From: Planctomycetota bacterium
GTDB taxonomy: Bacteria; Planctomycetota; Planctomycetia; Planctomycetales; Planctomycetaceae
DNA: 9,216 nucleotides
Assembly: GCA_027622115.1 (NCBI GenBank)
Contig: JAQBZS010000216.1
Span: 1-9,216 of the forward strand
Direction: 5' to 3'
Below the pieces are notes generated by a model that did no database searches, was not told where the DNA came from, and saw only the letters and a program-made list of their open reading frames with translations. Positions 1 to 5,969 of the stretch are shown here, piece by piece. Numbering within the stretch: the first letter of the stretch is position 1; each line of letters opens with the position of its first letter. Both the position numbers and the translations under genes were made by a program.

Positions 1-182
1 CCAGGCAATGTCTTCCACTGCGGAACAAAACCTGCGCCAGACTTTCGGTCGGTCAACACCAACTTTTTAATAGTCCAGGGCAGCGCCTTTCTTAAGTCTT
101 CGATCGTCAGCCGTTCAATCAACTCTTCAGCCGACAGGCCCATCACACGGTCTTCGACCGCCAGCCGTTTAATTAACTTAAC
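1..182 (-). CDS. Partial unidentified reading frame, cut by the window edge
   Basis: Read on the minus strand, the frame is open from just after an in-frame stop at 185-183 to the left edge, giving about 60 residues. I do not recognise the family. The peptide begins VKLIKRLAVEDRVMGLSAEE and continues with charged, helix-forming segments (LIERLTIEDLRKALP), then a basic stretch ending near WKTLP. The repeated xGLSxEEL / RLTxEDL pattern resembles helical tails on some Rpn/PD-(D/E)XK transposase-like proteins, but that is only a resemblance. In-frame start candidates are GTG at 146-144 and ATG at 143-141; neither has a clear ribosome binding site. The upstream stop lies inside the hairpin repeat at about 166-254, so this could be a gene truncated by that repeat or a short gene starting next to it. 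It runs in the same direction as the helicase-nuclease gene upstream, with about 90 bases between. Confidence 0.3.
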
Positions 183-254
183 TTAGCCGTACAGCCGTAG
201 GCGTACGCGTGTCGACATCCGCAGGGCGCGTACGCCTCTGGCTAACGGTTAAAC
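166..254. repeat. Imperfect palindromic spacer repeat (hairpin)
   Basis: Two 17-base arms at 193-209 (AGCCGTAGGCGTACGCG) and 227-243 are reverse complements at 15 of 17 positions, with a 17-base loop. Outside them a weaker outer pairing is visible: GTTTAA at 167-172 against TTAAAC at 249-254, and TTAGCCG against the right-hand GGCTAACGG. The element lies just downstream of the helicase-nuclease stop codon. No T-run follows either arm, so it is better read as a dispersed palindromic spacer repeat than as a classical intrinsic terminator. It shares the TTAGCCG...CGGCTAA-like ends with the two repeats around dciA. Confidence 0.65.
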
Positions 255-274
255 AAGCCAACCCGACCCTTCTC

Positions 275-3200
275 TCACGAGACGTACTGATTCACCGCCG
301 TGAAAAACATGCCCGTCTCGGCAACCGGCTCTCCGGTCATTGCGGACCAGGCATCCGCGTACATCAGCAATTGGTCGCGGTAATACTCCGCCAGCTTCGA
401 GACGTTCGCTGCCGAGCATGCATCCGTTTTGAAATCGACGATGACCCAGCCATTCGCTTCTTTGAAGATCAAGTCGATGATGCCTCGTATCAGCATTGGC
501 TTTCCATCGGTTTCGGGCTCGGCGTCTTGCCGGTACTCAAATGGAACTTCAGACATACAGCGACTGCCGGTTTGCGATCGCCGCCAAATGTCCGACGCCA
601 TGACCGACTTCACGATCGCAATCGCGTCGTGTTCGCGGCCAAGCAATGTGGTGCGAGACTCCGACAACGTGCTCACTGCCAACGGCAACAGGTCGATTGT
701 TGGATTGCGAACGGCGGCTTCCAGCAAACGATGGATCGCTGCTCCCCACGCAGATCCCAATCCTCCGTCGGCATCAACTTCCGGCCGAATCTTTTCCGAC
801 AACGCGATCTCTTTTGCCGACGCAACTACGAAGCTCGGCGTCAAGATGGTCTTCCACGACTGACGAATGCCGTCCGCGGCCCGGTCGTAGTCATCCATGG
901 AAAACGACGACGACGCTGTTTCCGGCCGCTGTCGAACTCCGGGATCTTCCAATGCCGAGCAACCCGCGAAGTGCTTCGAAAAGAATCGCCAGGGATTCTT
1001 CGTACCGCCGGATTCGCGATCCACGATGACCAAACGCGAACCCGCGCGTGTCGCCGCGACATACATCAGGCGATTCGCTTCCGCTTGCTCAAACTGTTTT
1101 TCCTCGTCCTTGAAACGTTCCCAATCCGGCGGTTGTGCGAGCAACGGTGGACTTCCGTAGTCGGTTTTCTTGCCATGCACAACGGCAAAGCCGCGCGGTC
1201 GGTCCCCCGTGCGATCGATGTGCAGTGTCGGCGGATGTAGGTAGGCCCCTGCGGTGCCGGCGAGAAACACGATGGGAGCTTCCAGTCCCTTCGCTTTGTG
1301 CAAGTTCATCAGTCGCACCGCATTCGGGTTTCGTGGACCGGCTGGCGACACATCGAACTCGCCGTCCGTCGCTTGCAGGTTCTGCAAGAAACCGAGGATG
1401 TCGCTGAGCGAATGCAGTTGTTCGCGAGCCTCGCGAAGCGATTCGACGACTTTGCCCAGCCCACCCGCTCGCAATTGGCCGGACTCTTCGGTGAGTGCTC
1501 GCGCTGCCAATCCAAGATCCGCCACGATTCGTTCGATCGCCCCGAAAAGCGGAAGTCGTCTCAGCCAATCCGCGTGTGACTTCAGGCGCCGAAATGCCTG
1601 TTCGAATCGCTTCGCCGACTCGGACGCCAACCCCTCCGGTACGGTGCCTCGAAAGTCGTAGCGTCCGCCGGACTTTCGAAATGCATACAGTTCCGGGTCG
1701 CTGAAACCGCACAAGTCGCCTCGAAGCACCGCGACCAGGGCGATCGAGTTTTCCGGTTCGTAAATCGCTTCCAGCCAATGCGTCAACAGTTGGATCTCGG
1801 TCAGCCAATCCATGGCTTTCGCGCCGCTCATTTCGTGAGGGATACCCAAAGCTTCCAACGTTTCCGCAAATGTCGTTAGATATTTCTTGTTGTGGACCAG
1901 AATCAGAAAGTCGCGGGCCTGCGCCTCGTGCGGCTCGTTCTCATCGAACTGCCGCTGCGTTCGCGGAATCGTTTGATGTTCATCCAACGCTTGGCGGATC
2001 GCGCGAGCCACGAAACTCGATTCCAGTTCGATCGCTGTGGAATCACTACAGCCCGACGGCAACTTGATCGTGCAAACACCCGTCAGGTCGCCGTCAATCT
2101 CTTCGTGTCGTCCGACTTCCAATGCGTGGTAGCTCGGTGAATACCGCGTCGCCTTGGATGGAAACACTTTCGCGAACACACGATTGATCCAGCCGATCAC
2201 CGACTTTGAACTGCGAAAATTCGTCCACAATGGAATGACATCACCATTCCGAACCCGTGAATCGGCATCGTCCGGCGTGGAAACTCGACTCATGATGTCT
2301 TTCACCGTGTTGAACGTCACGATGTCGGCTCGACGAAAGCGATAAATCGACTGCTTCGGATCGCCGACGACAAACAGCGACCCTGGTAGCGGCCGACAAT
2401 TCTTCCACTGCGTTTCGTGTGGATCGTCGGCCGTCAGTAGCAGCATCACCTCCGCTTGGATCGGATCGGTATCTTGGAATTCGTCGACCAACAGATGCGT
2501 GAACCGAGCCCGAAAGTACTCGCGGACCGACGGATTCGATCGCAGCAACTCGGCGGCTTTCATCAGCAAATCTTGAAAGTTGAGCACACCGGCTCGCGTG
2601 CGAATCCCGTCGTACACGTCTTTCGCCGGTCGCAGCACGCGAAAGATGGTGGCGTAGCGGCATTCCAGCCACGTCGTGAGCAGCGGCTTCGTTCGTTCTC
2701 GGAAGCTCTTCAGCCGATCCGACTCACGCTTGCCGATTTTCTCGCCACTGACGACCGGCCACATTTTCTGCACTGCCCCGACCGACCCATGAAATCGCGC
2801 CAGCAAATTCATGACGTCCGCCACGCGATCCGGTTTCACCTGCCGAATCAGACGCGGCGCTCGCTCAAAGAACTCCATTAATTTGTCGTTGCCGCGGTCA
2901 CTTGGAAAACCGATCGCTTCGACAGCCTGCATGTGATCGGCGTACTCACGCATCTCTTGCATCACGGGCCGCAAATCCGGCATGGGCACGTCTTGAGTCG
3001 GCCAGTCCTCGACATCGGGGTACTGCACGTACGAATTGAACATGCTTTCCAATTGAGCGATGTCCAATCCAAGTTCTTCCAGTTCTTCAAGGACTTCGTC
3101 ACGTTGAGTCAAAAAACCCGTGATGCCGAGTTCATCAAGTTCACGCAGGATGTCGTCGTCCGTGGCGTGCAGCGCGGCCACATATTCATTCCACGCCTGA

Positions 3201-3640
3201 GTCCGCAACAGGGCATCGGCGTGTTCTTCAATCTCGCGGAATGCCAGATCCACACCGGCTTCAATCGGACGCTCACGCAGCAACCGTGCACAAAATGCGT
3301 GAATCGTGCCGACGAAACAGCGTTCGATCTGATTCACCGCCGACTGCAATCGAGCGGCCTCATCGGTGGCCAAGCCATGTTCGACAGCATCGCGAGCCGC
3401 CTGTTCAAGCGCCACTTGAAACCGCGACCTCAGTTCAGCGGCCGCCTTCCGAGTAAACGTCACAGCGGCGATCGTGCCGACTTCGCACTTCCCGCGTCGG
3501 ATCAACGCCACCATGCGATTGACCATGCTCGTGGTCTTACCCGTTCCAGCGGCAGCCTCGACCAAGATGTTGATGTCCAGTTCCTCGTTGATCCGGCGGC
3601 GTTCTTCGCCATCGGGGATGTCGCGGGATTCTTCGCTCAT
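275..3640 (-). CDS. RecB/AddA-family helicase-nuclease (UvrD-like helicase with C-terminal PD-(D/E)XK nuclease)
   Basis: A complete 1121-residue protein of the superfamily 1A helicase-nuclease type that unwinds and trims DNA ends for recombinational repair. Visible motifs in order: Walker A AAAGTGKTT (29-37, Lys35); motif Ia around AAVTFTRKAAAELRSR (58-73); GTIHAFC (111-117); motif II VDEFQD (385-390); motif III VVGDPKQSIYRFRRAD (424-439); motif IV WTNFRS (472-477); motif V NLHKAKGLE (779-787); motif VI NRLMYVAATRA (856-866). The C-terminal RecB-type nuclease shows His970 in GAAIHRLLE, Asp1056 in GIIDLI, Asp1069 and Lys1071 in VDFKTD, and the QxxxY motif Gln1090/Tyr1094, so both activities look intact. 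The ATG at 3640-3638 is the first start after an in-frame stop at 3658-3656, which fixes the N-terminus; the Shine-Dalgarno is weak. AddA normally works with AddB and RecB with RecC/RecD; no partner gene lies in the window. RecB versus AddA naming is left open. Confidence 0.93.
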   Translation of the reverse strand: MSEESRDIPDGEERRRINEELDINILVEAAAGTGKTTSMVNRMVALIRRGKCEVGTIAAVTFTRKAAAELRSRFQVALEQAARDAVEHGLATDEAARLQSAVNQIERCFVGTIHAFCARLLRERPIEAGVDLAFREIEEHADALLRTQAWNEYVAALHATDDDILRELDELGITGFLTQRDEVLEELEELGLDIAQLESMFNSYVQYPDVEDWPTQDVPMPDLRPVMQEMREYADHMQAVEAIGFPSDRGNDKLMEFFERAPRLIRQVKPDRVADVMNLLARFHGSVGAVQKMWPVVSGEKIGKRESDRLKSFRERTKPLLTTWLECRYATIFRVLRPAKDVYDGIRTRAGVLNFQDLLMKAAELLRSNPSVREYFRARFTHLLVDEFQDTDPIQAEVMLLLTADDPHETQWKNCRPLPGSLFVVGDPKQSIYRFRRADIVTFNTVKDIMSRVSTPDDADSRVRNGDVIPLWTNFRSSKSVIGWINRVFAKVFPSKATRYSPSYHALEVGRHEEIDGDLTGVCTIKLPSGCSDSTAIELESSFVARAIRQALDEHQTIPRTQRQFDENEPHEAQARDFLILVHNKKYLTTFAETLEALGIPHEMSGAKAMDWLTEIQLLTHWLEAIYEPENSIALVAVLRGDLCGFSDPELYAFRKSGGRYDFRGTVPEGLASESAKRFEQAFRRLKSHADWLRRLPLFGAIERIVADLGLAARALTEESGQLRAGGLGKVVESLREAREQLHSLSDILGFLQNLQATDGEFDVSPAGPRNPNAVRLMNLHKAKGLEAPIVFLAGTAGAYLHPPTLHIDRTGDRPRGFAVVHGKKTDYGSPPLLAQPPDWERFKDEEKQFEQAEANRLMYVAATRAGSRLVIVDRESGGTKNPWRFFSKHFAGCSALEDPGVRQRPETASSSFSMDDYDRAADGIRQSWKTILTPSFVVASAKEIALSEKIRPEVDADGGLGSAWGAAIHRLLEAAVRNPTIDLLPLAVSTLSESRTTLLGREHDAIAIVKSVMASDIWRRSQTGSRCMSEVPFEYRQDAEPETDGKPMLIRGIIDLIFKEANGWVIVDFKTDACSAANVSKLAEYYRDQLLMYADAWSAMTGEPVAETGMFFTAVNQYVS

Positions 3641-3920
3641 TGACCGTTCACTTCTTCAAATTGGGGTACGGATTCGCGTTTGCTTGGAAACCGTCGTCCC
3701 GCCACAATTCCGATTCAAATCGATTCCCGTGATGCTGCGTGCTGCCGTCAGCCAACCCACCATTGTCGAAAACTTGTTGGAAACATGTTCAGGATTGGTA
3801 TCTGAGTGCGACCCACCGACCGAAGTCCAGGTCGGACGTTGATTTCTTTCGATTCGACCACCATTTCACCCACGACCACGAACACGCTTTGAACAAGATT
3901 TCGACGGTTGGTCGCAACGG

Positions 3921-3949
3921 TTGAGAACTCATAACTTTTGAGATACCAT
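3921..3949 (+). promoter_or_regulatory. Candidate sigma-70-type promoter for dnaN
   Basis: TTGAGA (3921-3926) and TACCAT (3944-3949) are separated by exactly 17 bases and match the TTGACA/TATAAT consensus at 5 of 6 and 4 of 6 positions. The site is on the dnaN strand in the AT-rich part of the divergent spacer. It would give a leader of roughly 240 bases before the dnaN start. This is a consensus match only; start-site data are not available here. Confidence 0.4.
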
Positions 3950-4180
3950 AGGGTTTCGTCAATTCTCCTGCGGAATCTCATCAATTTCACGCTGGTCTAC
4001 TAATACTACTGCTAGAGAATTCTTATCTTTGAAAGACGACAACAAAACCTTCCTTCAATGTGGAATTCTCCAACCGCTCTAATCGTTTCAGGTGCTCAGA
4101 TCGGAAGACCACTCCAATTCTACCACTCGATATTGCGAGCCGGCCTGAGTTGGACTCCCGCGGTTCAAAGGTCCGAGTAC

Positions 4181-4187
4181 GGAAAGG
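4181..4187 (+). promoter_or_regulatory. Ribosome binding site that decides the dnaN start
   Basis: GGAAAGG lies 10 bases before the ATG at 4198. The alternative in-frame ATG at 4060 has no purine-rich stretch before it, so this site favours the 4198 start, although the spacing is slightly long. Confidence 0.55.
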
Positions 4188-4197
4188 CAGCCGTACG

Positions 4198-5310
4198 ATG
4201 AAACTTCACTGTCACCGCGCCTCGCTGGCCACCGCATTTCAAGTCGTTAGCGGTGTTGTCCCCAGCAAGACTCCCAAGGACATTCTCAAGAACGTCAAGC
4301 TGCAAGTCGATGGCACCGTCGCAACGCTGATTGGTACCGATCTAGAAGTGGGAATTCGCTACACGATCCCCGGTGTCGAGCCCGATTCTTCCGGGGAAAC
4401 ACTGCTGCCCACGAAACGCATCATGGACATTCTCCGCGAATTGACCGCAGACAGTGTCGATCTTGAGATCGGTCCTGAAAAGATCGTGGTACGATCCGGC
4501 CAAAGCGTATTCAACCTGTCGGCGCAAGATCCTGCCGAATTTCCGGTGGTGGCCGACTTTGGAGACGACAAGTATCACGTCGTGGCTCCGAAAGACTTGC
4601 GGGCCATGATCAAGCGGACGGTCTTTGCGACCGACTCCGAAAGTACTAGATACGCGTTGGGCGGAGTATTGCTGGAACTGACCAGCGACTCGATCACGTT
4701 GGCGGCAACCGACAGTCGGCGTCTTGCGATGGTGCGGGCTGGTTGTCGAGGGGAATCGATTGACACTCCGGAAAACGCGATGCCCGTTGTGCCGTCGAAA
4801 GCAATGACGTTGGTCGAACGCAGCCTGGAAGACGACGACGACGAAGTTCGCATTGCCGTACACGCCAACGAGATTCTCTTTAAGAGTAAAAACTCGACGA
4901 TCTATAGCCGGCTTGTGGAAGGCCGTTTTCCGCTTTATCGCGATGTCATTCCGCAAGGAGACGGTGCCATCGTTGATTTGGTCGTCGGCCCGTTTTATTC
5001 GGCGGTTCGGCAAGCTCAGATCGTGACCGACGAAGACAGTCGCGGCGTGGACTTCACATTTGAAAACGGCACGTTGCGAATGAACAGCCAAGTGTCCGAT
5101 GTCGGACAGTCAACGATTGAACTGCCGATTTCGTACGATGCGGACCCGATTACGATTACGTTTGATCCGAGATTCGTTGCCGAATTCCTGCGAGTGCTGG
5201 ATGCGGAATCGCAGGTGCAATTGCAATTGTTGGACGGCGAAAGTGCAGCCGTGTTTCGGACGGCGGACGATTACACGTATGTCATTATGCCGCTTTCCCG
5301 CGAACGCTAG
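4198..5310 (+). CDS. dnaN: DNA polymerase III subunit beta (sliding clamp)
   Basis: A 370-residue protein, the usual length for the bacterial beta clamp, which dimerises as a ring around DNA and tethers DNA polymerase III and other clamp-binding proteins. It begins MKLHCHRASL, as expected for the first clamp domain. Family landmarks are clear: RYALGGVLLE (151-160), AATDSRRLAM (169-178), EGRFPLYRDVIP (241-252) and the C-terminal YVIMPLSRER, equivalent to the YVVMPMRL-like end of the E. coli clamp that forms part of the partner-binding pocket. The frame is open upstream to an ATG at 4060, which would add 46 residues with no clamp similarity; the 4198 start is preferred on homology and because it has a ribosome binding site. 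It is the first gene of a plus-strand series with dciA and gyrB; dnaA is not immediately upstream. Confidence 0.96.
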   Translation: MKLHCHRASLATAFQVVSGVVPSKTPKDILKNVKLQVDGTVATLIGTDLEVGIRYTIPGVEPDSSGETLLPTKRIMDILRELTADSVDLEIGPEKIVVRSGQSVFNLSAQDPAEFPVVADFGDDKYHVVAPKDLRAMIKRTVFATDSESTRYALGGVLLELTSDSITLAATDSRRLAMVRAGCRGESIDTPENAMPVVPSKAMTLVERSLEDDDDEVRIAVHANEILFKSKNSTIYSRLVEGRFPLYRDVIPQGDGAIVDLVVGPFYSAVRQAQIVTDEDSRGVDFTFENGTLRMNSQVSDVGQSTIELPISYDADPITITFDPRFVAEFLRVLDAESQVQLQLLDGESAAVFRTADDYTYVIMPLSRER

Positions 5311-5377
5311 CGTGGATTCATGGGGCTGCTCGGAAATGTTGTAACTTATGCGGCGATTGGCCGTTACGTGAACCGAA

Positions 5378-5448
5378 TCAGCCGTTTGGGCGCTAGGCCC
5401 GGTTTTCCCGCGTCTGACCGGAATCGTGGCTAACGCCAAAACGGCTAA
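5378..5448. repeat. Degenerate palindromic spacer repeat upstream of and overlapping the dciA start
   Basis: The left arm begins at 5378 with TCAGCCGTTTGGGCGCTAG and the right arm ends at 5448 with ACGGCTAA. About 16 of the first 19 positions pair between arms; the inner part has diverged and the right arm is longer. The left arm is nearly identical to the left arm of the perfect hairpin at 5823-5849, so the two are copies of one element. The right arm overlaps the most upstream possible GTG start of dciA at 5426. Confidence 0.7.
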
Positions 5449-5665
5449 TGCTTACTTCCTCGTGACGATTGGCAGGACCTTGTCGAACGGACAGGAATCA
5501 CGAAAGGGGCGGACGAATCGTCCCACGACCTTGAAAGACGCGATCTCTGAATTGATCGCCGTTCGAGGCTTCACGCGTGTCGGAGCCAACACGGAGCTTC
5601 GAGAAGCCTGGCAAGAAATTGCGGGCACGCGGATTAGTCAACACACTCGGGTGATCGGTGCTTGA
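5426..5665 (+). CDS. dciA: DciA-like (DUF721) protein, N-terminal part, ended early by a frame disruption
   Basis: The DUF721 family is DciA, which operates or loads the replicative helicase DnaB in bacteria without DnaC/DnaI. This 79-codon frame holds the conserved first half: RPTTLKDAISELIAVRGFTR, then the WQEIAGTRISQHT segment that matches the family's W..xxG..IxxHT core. It then ends at a TGA (5663-5665), while the second half of the family continues in the next frame (5658-5819). Start choice is uncertain: GTG 5426 lies inside the upstream palindromic repeat, and GTG 5462 and TTG 5480 are also possible; none has a strong ribosome binding site, and residues before about 30 look unconserved. 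Position between dnaN and gyrB supports the identity. The gene is probably damaged or mis-sequenced rather than naturally short. Confidence 0.65.
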   Translation: MANAKTANAYFLVTIGRTLSNGQESRKGRTNRPTTLKDAISELIAVRGFTRVGANTELREAWQEIAGTRISQHTRVIGA

Positions 5666-5819
5666 AATCGGTGTAGCAAATTCGGCGATGTTGAGTGAGT
5701 TGGCATCGTTTCTTAAGCATGAATTGTTGAAGGCGTATCAGGAGCGGTTTCCGAAATACAAAGTCCGCGATTTTCGATTCAAACTTAAACGTAGCTCGGA
5801 AACGAATGAAACAGTCTGA
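5658..5819 (+). pseudogene. dciA: DciA-like (DUF721) protein, C-terminal part in the shifted frame
   Basis: In the +1 frame relative to the upstream piece, 53 codons read VLEIGVANSAMLSELASF and continue through HELLKAYQERFPKYKVRDFR to a TGA at 5817-5819. This is the typical second half of DUF721: the LxVxVxNSxxxxEL strand-helix and the final V+DxRF+L strand. The shifted frame is closed upstream by a TGA at 5652-5654, so the two frames overlap only in 5655-5662. A GTG at 5658 could start it by translational coupling (GTG and the upstream TGA overlap within 8 bases), but half of the small domain is unlikely to fold alone. Family members usually have about nine residues between the HT and the L of LxV; here only 13 bases remain, so a loss of about 14 bases would explain both the gap and the frame change. 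That is inferred from family memory, not from an alignment. Confidence 0.6.
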
Positions 5820-5822
5820 AGC

Positions 5823-5889
5823 TTAGCCGTTTGGGCGCTAGCCCCGGTTCTGTGATCGTCGAAACCGGGGCTAGCGCCCAAACGGCTAA
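5823..5889. repeat. Perfect 27-base inverted repeat between dciA and gyrB
   Basis: The arms 5823-5849 and 5863-5889 are exact reverse complements over 27 bases, with a 13-base loop (5850-5862). The left arm starts TTAGCCGTTTGGGCGCTAG and ends CCCCGGTT. It starts three bases after the dciA stop codon and ends 80 bases before gyrB. There is no T-run after it, so a simple rho-independent terminator is not supported, although such a strong hairpin in RNA could affect transcript stability or read-through into gyrB. It is a copy of the degenerate element at 5378-5448 and a relative of the one at 166-254. Confidence 0.92.
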
Positions 5890-5958
5890 TGAATAATCCG
5901 GGCTAGGGTGCTTGTCCGGCTTTTTCAGATACGAAGAGTCTCAATTTCTATCTCAAGT

Positions 5959-5964
5959 AAAGGA
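5959..5964 (+). promoter_or_regulatory. Ribosome binding site of gyrB
   Basis: AAAGGA ends 5 bases before the ATG at 5970. An in-frame TAA at 5958-5960 overlaps it, so no longer gyrB start exists. Confidence 0.75.
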
Positions 5965-5969
5965 CTTCG

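Larger units (their letters stand above)
3641..4197. other. Divergent spacer between the helicase-nuclease gene and dnaN
   Basis: This 557-base stretch must hold the promoters of both divergent genes. I find no convincing gene in it. The left half has ordinary composition; the right half, about 3921-4070, is noticeably AT-rich. A small inverted repeat CCGACC (3816-3821) / GGTCGG (3830-3835) with an 8-base loop, an AACATGTT palindrome near 3782, and a GAGAATTC/GAATTCTC pair (near 4015 and 4063) are present but short. No cluster of DnaA boxes (TTATCCACA-like) is visible, so although position next to dnaN is typical of an origin region, the sequence does not show one directly. Confidence 0.5.

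Noticed and set aside
209..1240. Long open frame on the plus strand opposite the helicase-nuclease gene
   Set aside because: It is antisense to a gene with complete conserved motifs, is arginine-rich and low in recognisable features, and is best explained as a codon-bias shadow.
2933..3643. 236-codon plus-strand frame opposite the N-terminal part of the helicase-nuclease gene
   Set aside because: It mirrors the Walker A and motif I region of the real gene and has no domain of its own.
4060..4197. N-terminal 46-residue extension of dnaN from an ATG at 4060
   Set aside because: No ribosome binding site precedes 4060, the added residues do not resemble a clamp, and MKLHC at 4198 fits the family start with a GGAAAGG upstream.
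4342..5091. 249-codon minus-strand frame opposite dnaN
   Set aside because: It lies entirely within the clamp gene and has no recognisable motifs.
5823..5889. Intrinsic transcription terminator between dciA and gyrB
   Set aside because: The stem is very strong but no T-run follows either arm, and near-copies occur elsewhere in the window, which points to a dispersed repeat.
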